A stretch of DNA of 64,000 bases, taken from positions 2,480,001 to 2,544,000 of the forward strand of contig NZ_JAPENW010000001.1 of NCBI RefSeq assembly GCF_026341855.1, read 5' to 3'. Below are positions 33,956-43,299 of this stretch, in pieces. A program made the position numbers and the translations under genes. Below the pieces are notes generated by a model that was not told the DNA's origin, ran no database searches, and saw nothing but the letters and a program-made list of their open reading frames with translations. This DNA is from Streptomyces sp. NBC_00568. GTDB lineage: Bacteria; Actinomycetota; Actinomycetes; Streptomycetales; Streptomycetaceae. Every line of letters begins with the position of its first letter. Positions within the stretch are counted from its first letter, which is position 1.

Positions 33956-36076
33956 GTGCACTCAGGGCTGCACGGCAGGGGGGCGCTGTTCGACACCGAT
34001 CCGCCCGGGCTCGCGTCACGACTGGTCGGTCTGCGTCCGTACCAGCTCCGCGCCACACCGTACGAACATTCCGGGGAACCGCCCTTCGTGGTGTTCGCGG
34101 GCGGCCGGGGACTGGGCAAGACCGCCCTGCTCCTCGAACTGCGCGAGGCCTATCGCGGGCACACCCCGGTCGCTCTGATCGACGGCGAGGAGCGGCAGTT
34201 CGCCGCGCCGCCCGCCGACCGTCCCGCGGAGTCCTGGTCGCCGGTGGGGCAGGCGCTCACCACGGCCGCGGAGCAGCTCGCCGAACCGGTGAAGGGCGCC
34301 GGAAGGATCGGATTTCCGCGGCTGTCCTCCGGACTGCTGGCCGTGGCGGCGGGCGGCTGGAGCAACCGCGACGTGCCGCGCATACGGCAGGAGGCGGAGC
34401 GGATCCTGCTGCTCAACGAGACCGACTCGTGGCTGTCGGGGTTCGCGGGGCGCTGGGTGAGCAAGGTGATCTCCAAGCTCATCGCGTCGATGAGCGGGAC
34501 GGGCCCGGTGGTGGAGCCGATCATCGAGGCGACCCTGGAGGCCTTCACGGAAGGCGTCTCCCCGGCCCACCGCCGGCTGCGCAGGGCGGCGACCTGGTAC
34601 CGGGACTATCCGAACGCGGGCGGCAGCCCCAAGCTCGCGCTGATCCTGCTCTCCCGGCACTTCCGGGCGGGCGGCGACTCCCGCAGACACGCCGAACGCC
34701 ATCTCGTACGGGCGCTGCTGGCCGACCTCGACGACGCGTACACGGGGGTCGTGCAGCGCTCGCACCGGCGGGGGCGCCCGGTCCTGCTGATCGACAACGT
34801 CCAGGAGCCCGGGGGCCTCGGGCTCCTGGAGCCGGTTCTGCGCGACCGCTCCGACGGGATCGCGGACCAGGTCGTGTTCTTCGCCGCGCTACGGGGCTAC
34901 GCGCATCCGGCGCTGCGCAACGCGGGCCGGCTCGCCCTGCCCGAGGCCGCCCGGGAGACCGGCTGGCGGCCCGGCACCTCGCCGTCCTCGCGGGCCCTGC
35001 TCGTCTCGCTGCCGCCACTGACCCCCGACGACACCCTGCACATCATGGACACCGCGTCCGGCGATCTCGGCACCGCCTCCGGCGGACCGGTCCCGGTGCC
35101 ACCCCAACTCCCGCACGCCACCCACCGGTTGACGGGCGGCAGCCCGCTCGGCATCACCCTGCTGGCCGCCTCGGCGCGGCAGAACCTGCCCGAAGGCGCC
35201 GACTCGCTGGGCACGTTGCTGACCGCCGATGTCGCCCTGCACGAGGACCACGCCGGCCGCCCCGCCTATCAGGAGCTCCTCGACCGGCTCGTCCCCGGCG
35301 GCCGGCTCGACGAACTGACCGTGCTGGCCGCGGCCCACGACCGCGACTCGGCGTGCTCGCTCGCGGAGTCCCGGCTCCCGGAGGACTTCGGCGCGTCGGG
35401 CGTCCTGGACCTGGAGGAACGGCTCGCCTCGGAGGGCTGGGCGACCGCGGACGGCCAGTTCGTCGGCGACCCGTTCCTGCGCGCGCTGCTCCTGCTGAGG
35501 CTGCATCACGGCGACCGGGACCACGAGCGATGGCGGGCGGTGCACCGCGCCCTCATCGACCACTACCAGGACGCGGGCGAGACCGCTCCGCCCGACGGCG
35601 CCCGCTACCGGCTGCACCACGAACTCGCACTCGGCAAGGCGGACTTCGCGGTGGCGCATCTGCGCGACACCTTCCCCCGCTCCGACACCCGCCGCTGGCT
35701 GTCCTCGCTGGTCTTCATCGCCTCCGCGCCGTACTACCACGCGCACGATCCGGACGGCCGGGACTTCGACGGCCACGACCACCGGGCCTCCGTCGCCCTC
35801 GGCCGCACGGACGCCGCGCAGCTGCCGCCGAACGGCGTGGACGCCGTACTGCACCTACGGGTACGGCGGTTGCTGCACGCGGTGTGGCAGCTGACGGATC
35901 CGCTGGTGCTGCCGGACCCGCGGGTGACCGAGCGGCTGCGCTTCGAGCTGGAACAGCTGTCGAACCTGCGGCCCGCGGGCAACGCCCTGCTGTGGCGGGC
36001 CTCGCGGGACTGGCCGTCGGACGCCCTGGCCGGCCGGCCGCTGCGCATCCCGGGCGACGACGAGGGGGACCGGTGA
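33956..36076 (+). CDS. STAND-like P-loop NTPase
   Basis: 706-aa cytoplasmic protein with an N-terminal nucleotide-binding domain: Walker A GGRGLGKT (residues ~49-56, FAGGRGLGKTALLLEL) and a Walker-B-like VLLIDNVQEPGG near residue 285, then winged-helix-like and helical parts (about residues 400-560). This pattern is that of STAND-type regulatory ATPases. GTG 33956 follows GGGGGAG. A central inserted region (residues 110-230) is unique. No effector domain (nuclease, NADase, protease) is recognisable. The stop is TGA overlapping the ATG of the next gene (36076), which encodes a membrane-anchored ligand-binding protein, so the two are coupled. I infer a signalling or defence-like module. Confidence 0.75.
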   Translation: MHSGLHGRGALFDTDPPGLASRLVGLRPYQLRATPYEHSGEPPFVVFAGGRGLGKTALLLELREAYRGHTPVALIDGEERQFAAPPADRPAESWSPVGQALTTAAEQLAEPVKGAGRIGFPRLSSGLLAVAAGGWSNRDVPRIRQEAERILLLNETDSWLSGFAGRWVSKVISKLIASMSGTGPVVEPIIEATLEAFTEGVSPAHRRLRRAATWYRDYPNAGGSPKLALILLSRHFRAGGDSRRHAERHLVRALLADLDDAYTGVVQRSHRRGRPVLLIDNVQEPGGLGLLEPVLRDRSDGIADQVVFFAALRGYAHPALRNAGRLALPEAARETGWRPGTSPSSRALLVSLPPLTPDDTLHIMDTASGDLGTASGGPVPVPPQLPHATHRLTGGSPLGITLLAASARQNLPEGADSLGTLLTADVALHEDHAGRPAYQELLDRLVPGGRLDELTVLAAAHDRDSACSLAESRLPEDFGASGVLDLEERLASEGWATADGQFVGDPFLRALLLLRLHHGDRDHERWRAVHRALIDHYQDAGETAPPDGARYRLHHELALGKADFAVAHLRDTFPRSDTRRWLSSLVFIASAPYYHAHDPDGRDFDGHDHRASVALGRTDAAQLPPNGVDAVLHLRVRRLLHAVWQLTDPLVLPDPRVTERLRFELEQLSNLRPAGNALLWRASRDWPSDALAGRPLRIPGDDEGDR

Positions 36077-37626
36077 TGGCGCGCTTATGGGTGTGGCTGC
36101 GCGAGGACGTCTGGGAGATTCGTTTCCGCAGGTACATCGCGCTGACGCTCGCGGCCGTCCTCGTGGGCCTCGGCGTGTGGGGCGGCATGACGGCCACGAA
36201 GGAGGACCGGTCCTGCGCGCCGGGGGTCGTGCAGCCGAAGGACAGCACCGAGTGCGTGGGCGTCTCCTCGACGACGTACGCCTTCGGGCGTCCGCAGTTC
36301 GCCGACGCCGTACGGGCCATCAACCGCGAGAACCACCGTCTGGCACCCGGCAGTTACGTCACCGTCGCCCTGCTCGAACCGTTCACGGCGACCGACCCGG
36401 ACAACCTCGGCGATGTGCTCCACGAGCTCCAGGGCGCCTATCTGGCGCAGTACCAGGCCAACCACGACACGATCGCGATCGGGCCGAAGCCGAAGATCCG
36501 GCTCGTTCTCGCCAACCCCGGCGCCACCGGCGCCTCCTGGCGGCACACGGTCGACCAGCTCGACCGGATGACGAAGGGCCCGGACCGGCTGCGCGCGGTG
36601 ACCGGGGTCGGGGTGAGCACCGAGAACAACAAGAAGGCGGTCGCGGAACTGACCCGGCGGGGCATCCCGGTGATAGGGAGTTCGATCACCGCCGACGACC
36701 TCGCCAACGGGCAGAACGGCGAGGACCCCTTCCGGGGGCTCGCCCGCGTCTCCCCCACCAACACCGACGAGGCGCGCGCCCTCGCCTCCTTCGCCAAGGT
36801 GTCGGCGGCCAACGCCTTCCTGGTCTACGACCGGACCGGCGATCCGTACACGCGCACGCTCCAGAAGTCGTTCGAGAGGATGTTCAAGGGCGCGCGCCAC
36901 ATGACCCAGCCGTTCACGCCGCCCGCCGACCGCAGCAAGGAGGGCAGCACCGCCAACGTCTTCGCGCAGATCGCCACCATCCTGTGCAGCACGCCGAAGA
37001 GAACGGACACCGTCCTGTTCGCGGGCCGGCACACCCAGTTGCGGCAGTTCATCAACGCGCTGGGCGTCCGGGGCTGCTCCGACCGCCGCTTCACTGTGCT
37101 GACCGGCGACGAGGGCTCCTACCTCGCCGGCGACAAGGACCTCGACCCGGCCGCCCTCAAGGACCCGCTGCTGACCGTGCGTTACACGGCCCTCGCCCAT
37201 CCGGACGCCTGGCTGGAGGACGGTGCGAAGACCGGTGGCAGCGCGGCCGACGCGAAGGTGCTCCAGCGGCTGCTGGACAGTGCCGCGCGGGAGCCGGTCG
37301 GCCCCATCGGCAAGGTCGCTCTCGACGACGGCCAGCTGATCATCGCGTACGACGCCATGCGGCTGGCCGTGCGCGGCATCCGCGGAGCCTCGCCGACCGG
37401 GCGGACCCCCGCGCTCGCGGACGTCGGCCTCCAGTGGCCCCAGGTGAAGGGCAGGCAGTTGCGGGTGAACGGGGCGAGCGGGTGGATCTGTCTGGACGCC
37501 CACGGGAACCCGTACGACAAGGCCGTGCCGATCGTGGAACTGACCCACGACAGCCGCGCCCGCTTCGTGAAGATCGGCTGGCCGGAGGGCAGGCCGCCCG
37601 CGGCCGAGTGCCTGCCGCCGTCCTAG
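36076..37626 (+). CDS. Membrane-anchored periplasmic-binding-protein-like receptor
   Basis: 516-aa protein: a short basic cytoplasmic head (MARLWVWLREDVWEIRFRR), one membrane helix (residues 20-40, YIALTLAAVLVGLGVWGG), then an extracytoplasmic domain of type-1 periplasmic-binding-protein style (PKIRLVLANPGATG, RAVTGVGVSTENNKKAV, VIGSSITADDLAN, ANAFLVYDRTGDPYT, DTVLFAGRHTQLRQFI). Six cysteines, all outside, could form disulfides. ATG 36076 overlaps the upstream TGA; GTG 36073 is in frame and possible. The ABC permease and ATPase usual for such proteins are absent, and the upstream partner is a STAND-like NTPase, suggesting sensing rather than import. The stop (CTAG) coincides with the stop of the convergent resC gene. 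Confidence 0.78.
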   Translation: MARLWVWLREDVWEIRFRRYIALTLAAVLVGLGVWGGMTATKEDRSCAPGVVQPKDSTECVGVSSTTYAFGRPQFADAVRAINRENHRLAPGSYVTVALLEPFTATDPDNLGDVLHELQGAYLAQYQANHDTIAIGPKPKIRLVLANPGATGASWRHTVDQLDRMTKGPDRLRAVTGVGVSTENNKKAVAELTRRGIPVIGSSITADDLANGQNGEDPFRGLARVSPTNTDEARALASFAKVSAANAFLVYDRTGDPYTRTLQKSFERMFKGARHMTQPFTPPADRSKEGSTANVFAQIATILCSTPKRTDTVLFAGRHTQLRQFINALGVRGCSDRRFTVLTGDEGSYLAGDKDLDPAALKDPLLTVRYTALAHPDAWLEDGAKTGGSAADAKVLQRLLDSAAREPVGPIGKVALDDGQLIIAYDAMRLAVRGIRGASPTGRTPALADVGLQWPQVKGRQLRVNGASGWICLDAHGNPYDKAVPIVELTHDSRARFVKIGWPEGRPPAAECLPPS

Positions 37627-38747
37627 CCGACGTCCGCGTAGGAGTGCTTGCCGCTGACGAAGATGTTGACGCCGTAGTAGTTGAACAGCCAGCAGCCGAA
37701 GGCGATCAGGGCGATGTAGGCGGCCTTGCGGCCCTTCCAGCCGGCCGTGGCCCGCGCGTGCAGGTAGCAGGCGTAGGCGACCCACGTGATGAACGCCCAG
37801 GTCTCCTTGGGGTCCCAGCCCCAGTAGCGGCCCCAGGCGTCGCCCGCCCAGATCGCGCCCGCGATGATCGTGAACGTCCACAGCGGGAAGACTGCGGCGT
37901 TCACGCGGTACGAGAACTTGTCGAGCGAGGCCGAGGCGGGCAGCCGCTCCATGACGGAGGTGGCGAACCGGCCGGGCTGTCCGCCGTTGACGAGCTTGTT
38001 CTCGTAGGAGTCCTTGAAGAGGTAGAGCAGCGTGCCGACGGCGCCCACGTAGAAGACGGCGCCGCACAGGATCGCGGTCGAGACGTGGATGTACAGCCAG
38101 TACGAGTGGAGCGCGGGAACCAACTGGTCGCTCGCGGTGTACAGGACGGTGACGGCGAGACCGAGATCGAGGAGGACCGTGGTGACCAGGGGGAGGCCGA
38201 GCCAGCGGACGTTCTTCTTCAGCGCGAGCAGGACGAGGAAGACCCCGACGGCGACGGTGGAGAAGGTGATGTTGAACTCGTACATGTTGCCCCACGGCGC
38301 CCGCCGCACGGACAGGGCGCGGGCGACCACACCCGCCGCCTCGACGGCCCACGCGAGCACGGTGAGGGACACGGCGATCCGCCCGTAGAGGTCGCCCTGC
38401 TCGTCCCCGCCGTGCGCACCGGGCCCGTCGGGCACGTCCCGCGCGCCCACCGCGGACCGGGTGACGACCTTCGGCCGCTCCAGTACGGCGGTGCCGCCGG
38501 ACTTCTGCACGGTGACCTCGGGGGCCGCCGCGGCCGTCTTGGCGCCGTTCGCGGTGAGCGCGTTGGCGGTGCGGGCGACCTTGCTGCGGCTGCCGAAGAG
38601 CCACTCGGCGATGTAGGCGAAGAAGGCCAGGGTGTAGACGGCCATCGCCGAGTAGATCAGCGTGTTGCTGATGTTGGCGAGGTGTTCGTTGGTCGCGGTG
38701 GCCAGGTCGGTCACGGCGCCCAGGTCGTGTGCGGTGGCGAGCGTCAC
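37623..38747 (-). CDS. resC: Cytochrome c biogenesis protein ResC/CcsB
   Basis: 374-aa membrane protein of cytochrome c maturation System II, which with ResB moves haem across the membrane and attaches it to apocytochromes. The haem-handling WWD signature is clear: WGRYWGWDPKETWAFITW near residue 315, with histidines in helices and loops (LHSYWLYIHV). About eight helices. An unusual Ala/Gly-rich cytoplasmic insert lies at residues 60-120. GTG 38747 overlaps the ResB stop (GTGA). It is the fourth gene of the leftward operon tlpA-ccdA-resB-resC. Confidence 0.95.
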   Translation of the reverse strand: MTLATAHDLGAVTDLATATNEHLANISNTLIYSAMAVYTLAFFAYIAEWLFGSRSKVARTANALTANGAKTAAAAPEVTVQKSGGTAVLERPKVVTRSAVGARDVPDGPGAHGGDEQGDLYGRIAVSLTVLAWAVEAAGVVARALSVRRAPWGNMYEFNITFSTVAVGVFLVLLALKKNVRWLGLPLVTTVLLDLGLAVTVLYTASDQLVPALHSYWLYIHVSTAILCGAVFYVGAVGTLLYLFKDSYENKLVNGGQPGRFATSVMERLPASASLDKFSYRVNAAVFPLWTFTIIAGAIWAGDAWGRYWGWDPKETWAFITWVAYACYLHARATAGWKGRKAAYIALIAFGCWLFNYYGVNIFVSGKHSYADVG

Positions 38748-40558
38748 TGCTTCTCAGCCCCTTCGGCGGCTGTCGCGGTCGGTTCGGCGTCGGCGTCGGT
38801 GGGTGCCGCGTCGTCGTCGGGCTTGGTGGGTGCCTGTTCGTGCACGAGCGCGGCCAGGTCGCCGAGCTCCTCGGGAAGCTTCGCGGACTCGCTGCGGCCG
38901 AGCCCGGCCATCTCGACGACGGTGACGCCGTCGGCGCCCGTGGTGGCCCGCACCCAGACACGGCGGCGCTGGATGAACAGCGATCCGGCGAGGCCGAAGA
39001 TCGCGGCGAACGCTCCGGCCAGCGCCCAGTCACTGCCGGGCTGCTGGGTGACCTGGAAGTTCGCCCACTCCTTGATGTCCTTGTCGAAGGTGATCGAGCC
39101 GGCGCCGTCCGGCAGCGTCATCGTCTCGCCGGGCCGCAGCCGCGACTTGAGGATCTCGCCCTTCGCGTCCTTGAACTGCTTCATGTGGGAGGTCTCGAGC
39201 TGGTACACGTTCTGCGGGAGACCCGCGTCGACCCCCAGGCTGCCGTGGAAGCCGCTCAGCGCGAGCACGGGGTAGTCGAGCGCGGGGAACTGGGAGAACA
39301 TGTCGCCCTTGCCCGCCCCGGCGAAGGTCGGCACGAAGAAGGCGGAGAAGCCGAGCTGTTCGCTCTTCCCCTGCGCGTTCCTGTAGCCGTCCATGACCTT
39401 GACGGCGCCCTGTGAGGTGACGTTGGAGTCCAGCGGCAGCAGGGGCACGGCCTCGTGGAAGACGACCTTGCCCTTGCCGTCCCGGACGGTCACGACGGGC
39501 GCGTAGCCGTGGGCGGTGAGGTAGACCTTCGAGTCGCCGACCACCAGCGGCTCGTTGACCTTGACGACGGTCTTCTTCTCCTTGCCGTAGGCACCGACGC
39601 TGTAGTCGACGGTCGCCTGGTACGTGCGGGGCGTGCCCTTGTTGGGGCCGGTCCGCTCGTAGGTGCCGGTGAAGTTCTTCAGGTCGAAGCTGAACGGCGT
39701 GAGGTCGTCGGTGCTGAAGAGGTTGCCGGATTTGAAGTCGTCGTAGGACAGCAGCGTGTTCGAGAAACCGTCACCCTCGACGATCAGCTTGTTGCCCTCG
39801 GACTTGAAGAGCTGGCCCCAGGCGAAGGCGACGAGCATCACGATCAGCGCGATGTGGAAGAGCAGGTTGCCGGTCTCCCGCAGATAGCCCTTCTCCGCGG
39901 CCACGGCGTCCTTCTCGATGTGCGCCCGGAACCGCTTCCGCTTGAGCACCTCGAGCGCGATCTCGCGGACCTGCTCGGGATCCGCCGCGGTGCGCCAGGT
40001 CGCGTACGCGGGCAGCCGGGACAGCCGCTTGGGGGCGCCCGGCGGACGGCCGCGCAGCTGCCCGACGAACTGCCAGGTGCGGGGCACGATGCAGCCGATG
40101 AGCGAGATGAACAGCAGGATGTAGATCGCGGAGAACCACACCGAGCTGTACACGTGGAAGAGGCCGAGCCGGTCGTAGAGCGGACCGAGCAGGCTGTGCG
40201 CGTCCTTGAACTCCTGCACCTTCGCCGCGTCCTGGTTGGACTGCGGGATGAGCGAGCCGGGGATGGCGCCGAGCGACAGCAGGAAGAGCAGGATCAGTGC
40301 GACCCGCATCGACGTCAGCTGGCGCCAGAACCAGCGGGCCCAGCCGACGAGCTCGCGGGCGGTCCAGGCGATCCATCCCGTGGCGCCGGGTGTCCGCGCG
40401 CCGCCGAAGGAGCCGGGCATCGCCGTCTCCACGGGCGCGGTGGACAGCTGCGAACCGGCCTCGCCGAGTTCGCCGTCGGCGCTCACCCCGATGTGCCGCT
40501 TGGCGGGCGCCGGGTCCGGAGTCCCGCCCGGGCCGGTGCCGGTGTCGGTCGTGCTCAT
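38744..40558 (-). CDS. resB: Cytochrome c biogenesis protein ResB
   Basis: 604-aa membrane protein, partner of ResC in System II. The ATG at 40558 follows the ccdA stop by 3 bp. A Pro/Gly-rich leader of 60 residues precedes helices at about 85 (MRVALILLFLLSLGAIPGSL), 145 (IYILLFISLIGCIVP) and 233 (LLFHIALIVMLVAFAWGQLF), a large extracytoplasmic domain (residues 255-535), and a last helix (ALAGAFAAIFGLAGSLFI). The N-terminal PQSNQDAAKVQEF and the HIALIVMLVAFAW histidine helix match the family. The Asp/Ala/Thr-rich C-terminal tail is probably disordered. Confidence 0.95.
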   Translation of the reverse strand: MSTTDTGTGPGGTPDPAPAKRHIGVSADGELGEAGSQLSTAPVETAMPGSFGGARTPGATGWIAWTARELVGWARWFWRQLTSMRVALILLFLLSLGAIPGSLIPQSNQDAAKVQEFKDAHSLLGPLYDRLGLFHVYSSVWFSAIYILLFISLIGCIVPRTWQFVGQLRGRPPGAPKRLSRLPAYATWRTAADPEQVREIALEVLKRKRFRAHIEKDAVAAEKGYLRETGNLLFHIALIVMLVAFAWGQLFKSEGNKLIVEGDGFSNTLLSYDDFKSGNLFSTDDLTPFSFDLKNFTGTYERTGPNKGTPRTYQATVDYSVGAYGKEKKTVVKVNEPLVVGDSKVYLTAHGYAPVVTVRDGKGKVVFHEAVPLLPLDSNVTSQGAVKVMDGYRNAQGKSEQLGFSAFFVPTFAGAGKGDMFSQFPALDYPVLALSGFHGSLGVDAGLPQNVYQLETSHMKQFKDAKGEILKSRLRPGETMTLPDGAGSITFDKDIKEWANFQVTQQPGSDWALAGAFAAIFGLAGSLFIQRRRVWVRATTGADGVTVVEMAGLGRSESAKLPEELGDLAALVHEQAPTKPDDDAAPTDADAEPTATAAEGAEKQ

Positions 40559-40561
40559 GGA

Positions 40562-41353
40562 TCAGATCCCTACCGTGAAGCCGCTGGACCACGTCTGCAT
40601 CTGCTGCACCAGGCTGTCCCAGGCACCTGTGAGCAGGAGCACGCCGGTCACGATCATCATCGTGCCGCCGATGCGCATGACCCAGATGTAGTGGCGCTTG
40701 ACCCAGCCGAACGCACCGAGCGCCTTACGGAAGGCGACAGCGGCGAGGACGAAGGGCACGCCGAGACCGAGGCAGTACGCGACGGTCAGTATGGCGCCAC
40801 GGCCGGCACTCGCCTCGTTGGAGGAGAGCGCCAGCACGGACGCGAGAGTCGGGCCGATGCAGGGAGTCCAGCCGATACCGAACAGCGCGCCCAGTATCGG
40901 TGCCCCGACCAGACCCGCCACGGGCCGCTTGTGGAAGCGGAACTCGCGCTGCGTCAGCCAGGGCATCATCCCCATGAAGAAGACGCCCATGAGGATCATG
41001 AGCACGCCGAGCACCTTGGACAGAGTGTCCTGGTACGCGAACAGCGTCGACCCGAAGTATCCGAACAGGGCCCCGCCGGAGACGAACACGGCGGTGAAGC
41101 CGAGCACGAACAGACTCGCGCCCGCGGCCATCCGCCCTCGTCTGGCCTCCGCGAGATCCGTGCCGCTGACCCCGGTGACATACGACAGATAGCCGGGCAC
41201 GAGCGGCAGCACGCAGGGCGAGAAGAAGGAGATGAGGCCGCCTAGCACCGCGAGCGGCACCGCAAGCAGCAGGGCGCCGCTGTAGACCGTGGTGTTCCCG
41301 TCGAGCGGGGCGGCGAGATACGTGGACGCGTGGAGAAGGGACACGCCGCTCAC
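40562..41353 (-). CDS. ccdA: Cytochrome c biogenesis thiol transporter CcdA
   Basis: 263-aa six-helix membrane protein that carries reducing electrons from cytoplasmic thioredoxin across the membrane to ResA/TlpA. The active cysteines Cys47 (SFFSPCVLPL) and Cys165 (IGWTPCIGPT) sit in the expected Pro-Cys settings. GTG 41353 overlaps the tlpA stop (GTGA), and the gene ends 3 bp before resB, so it is the second gene of a four-gene operon. Length is normal for the CcdA/DsbD-gamma family. Confidence 0.96.
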   Translation of the reverse strand: MSGVSLLHASTYLAAPLDGNTTVYSGALLLAVPLAVLGGLISFFSPCVLPLVPGYLSYVTGVSGTDLAEARRGRMAAGASLFVLGFTAVFVSGGALFGYFGSTLFAYQDTLSKVLGVLMILMGVFFMGMMPWLTQREFRFHKRPVAGLVGAPILGALFGIGWTPCIGPTLASVLALSSNEASAGRGAILTVAYCLGLGVPFVLAAVAFRKALGAFGWVKRHYIWVMRIGGTMMIVTGVLLLTGAWDSLVQQMQTWSSGFTVGI

Positions 41354-41973
41354 TTCTCCGCGACGATGGGGTCGAGCATCTCGTGCAGCTTGTCTTCGCT
41401 GAGTGCCTGGAGCGTGCGGGCCGCGATCTTCCCGTCCCGGTCGATGATGAGCGTCGACGGGATCGTCTGCGGGTTGAGCGTGCCCTTCTTGAAGCGGAGC
41501 ATCAGCCTGCCCGTCGGGTCGTACAGGCTGGGGTAGGTGACGCCCTTGTCCTTCTCGAACGCCTTCGCCAGGGACACGTTCGCGTCACGCGTGTTGATGC
41601 CGACGAACTGCACGCCCTGCGACGCGGTCTCCTTGGCGACCTTGACGAAGTTCGGCGCCTCGGCGCGGCACGGCGGGCACCAGGAGCCCCACACGTTCAG
41701 GACGACGACCTTGCCCTTGTAGTCCGCGACGTCGAGCTGCTTGCCGTCGACGGTCTTGCCGGAGAGGTCGGGGATGGCCACCCGCTCGCTCTTCACCACC
41801 GTCGAGATGCCGTCCTTGCCGGCGACGTAGCCGCTGCCGCCGGAGCCGCCCTTCGTGCCGCCCGACCCGCACGCGGTCAGGACGAGCGCGGCGACGGCGG
41901 CCCCTGCGGTGTACAGGGCGGCACGGCCACGGGTGCGGTTCGGGCGCTGGTCTGCGCGGCAGGCGGCACTCAT
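41350..41973 (-). CDS. resA: TlpA/ResA-like thiol-disulfide lipoprotein
   Basis: 207-aa extracytoplasmic thioredoxin-fold protein, first gene of the cytochrome c maturation operon. Lipobox LTAC with lipidated Cys35 follows a hydrophobic helix (AAVAALVLTAC). The redox pair is W-C99-P-P-C102 in NVWGSWCPPCRAE, and the TlpA-specific GLNTRD-like loop and IPSTLIIDRDGKIA are present. It keeps apocytochrome CXXCH thiols reduced for haem attachment, taking electrons from CcdA. No ribosome site precedes the ATG at 41973, so translation may be leaderless or weak. The name resA follows operon context; other thioredoxin-like lipoproteins are close relatives. Confidence 0.93.
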   Translation of the reverse strand: MSAACRADQRPNRTRGRAALYTAGAAVAALVLTACGSGGTKGGSGGSGYVAGKDGISTVVKSERVAIPDLSGKTVDGKQLDVADYKGKVVVLNVWGSWCPPCRAEAPNFVKVAKETASQGVQFVGINTRDANVSLAKAFEKDKGVTYPSLYDPTGRLMLRFKKGTLNPQTIPSTLIIDRDGKIAARTLQALSEDKLHEMLDPIVAEK

Positions 41974-42039
41974 GTGAAAAGTTTCGCATGCCCGTTTCGG
42001 GGATCTTCCGCACCCCCCTTGCGGGTGGAAACCCGCATT

Positions 42040-43299
42040 TCAGGCGGCCTGCCCCCGGAGGTAGGAATTCCAGCCGCCGGAGGGCCGCTCCGCCACGTCC
42101 AGCGACTGGAGCTTCGCCAGCACCTCGGGCCGCTGCACATCCAGCCAGTCCACGAACTGGCGGAAGGAGACGAGGCGCACGTCGGCGCTCTTCTCCTTCT
42201 CCCGGGCGATGTGGGTGAAGGCCTGCTCGACGGCGTCCATGTAGATGCCGCCGTTCCAGTCCTCGAAGTGGTTGCCGATGAAGAAGGGGGCGCGATTCGT
42301 CTCGTATGCCCGCTTGAATCCGGAGATGTACGATTCGGCCGCCTGGGTGCGCCAGGCCGGGTAGTTGTACGAGGGCGCCCGGGTGGAGTTGACCGACTGG
42401 TTGGCGAGGATGTTGTAGTCCATCGAGAGGACCTCGAAGCGGTGCCCGGGGAAGGGCATCGCCTGCAGCGGCAGGTCCCAGAGCCCCTGCTTCCTCTGCG
42501 GCCAGCGCTGGACACCGCCGGGCGAGGAGGCGTCGTAACGCCAGCCGAGCTCCCTGGCGACGGGCAGCAGGTTGCTCTGGCCGAGCAGACACGGGGTGCG
42601 GGCGCCGACGAGTTCCTTCTCGTAGTCGAAGGGAAGCGCGGGCAGATCCGTCCAGCCCGAGTTGGTGCGCCACTCGGTCACGAAGGACTTGGCCTGCTCG
42701 ATCTCGCTGCGCCACTGCCGGGCCGTCCAGTTGGCGACCGAACCGGAGCCGGAGCAGAAGTGGCCGTTGAAGTGGGTGCCGATCTCATGGCCGTCGAGCC
42801 AGGCCCGGCGGACCAGCTTCAGCGTGGACCTGACGTGCTCGTCGCTCAGGTAACCGATGTCCGAGGCGCCGCGGGGGTTGTTCGGCGGCAGGTACAGGCG
42901 CTTCTTCGACTCGGGCAGCAGATAGAGCCCGGAGAGGAAGAACGTCATGTGCGCGTCGTTCTCCTCGGCGAGCTGGAGGAAGCGCTCGAAGAGGCCGGTG
43001 CCGACCTCTCCGGCGCCGTCCCAGGAGAAGACCACGAACTGCGGCGGGGTCTCGCCGGGTTCCAGCGGCACGGGGCGCTCGGGCTGGCGCGGCTGCTTGC
43101 CCGTGTAGGCGGTGGAACCGTCACCGATGGGGCGCGCGGGCCGCTTCGGGGCGCCCGGCTCGCCGGTGGCGGCCGTGGGGGAACCGCCGGGGTGACCCAC
43201 GGCGTCCTTCCGCGCGATGGTGCCGCATGCGGCAAGTCCCAGCGTGGCCGCGGCACCTGCCCCGAGGCCGATCATTCCCCTCCGGCTGACGTCCCGCAT
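42040..43299 (-). CDS. Tat-lipoprotein polysaccharide deacetylase-like protein
   Basis: 419-aa exported protein. The signal DVSRRGMIGLGAGAAATLGLAAC combines a twin-arginine motif with a lipobox (lipidated Cys25). After a Pro-rich linker, the NodB-like barrel shows Asp94 in VVFSWDGAG and the metal motif His176-x3-His180 (EIGTHFNGH). The family is carbohydrate esterase 4-like; the first motif has a single Asp where classical enzymes have two. A role in cell wall or glycan deacetylation is plausible. ATG 43299 follows GAGGACCGT. It lies downstream of a histidine phosphatase gene but is set apart by a 152-bp AT-rich gap. Confidence 0.85.
   Translation of the reverse strand: MRDVSRRGMIGLGAGAAATLGLAACGTIARKDAVGHPGGSPTAATGEPGAPKRPARPIGDGSTAYTGKQPRQPERPVPLEPGETPPQFVVFSWDGAGEVGTGLFERFLQLAEENDAHMTFFLSGLYLLPESKKRLYLPPNNPRGASDIGYLSDEHVRSTLKLVRRAWLDGHEIGTHFNGHFCSGSGSVANWTARQWRSEIEQAKSFVTEWRTNSGWTDLPALPFDYEKELVGARTPCLLGQSNLLPVARELGWRYDASSPGGVQRWPQRKQGLWDLPLQAMPFPGHRFEVLSMDYNILANQSVNSTRAPSYNYPAWRTQAAESYISGFKRAYETNRAPFFIGNHFEDWNGGIYMDAVEQAFTHIAREKEKSADVRLVSFRQFVDWLDVQRPEVLAKLQSLDVAERPSGGWNSYLRGQAA

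Noticed and set aside
33898..36075. A rightward open frame continuous with the receptor gene and overlapping the STAND gene.
   Set aside because: Its product is Arg/Pro/Gly-rich without any motif, and the other frame holds an intact P-loop protein. The receptor starts at 36076.
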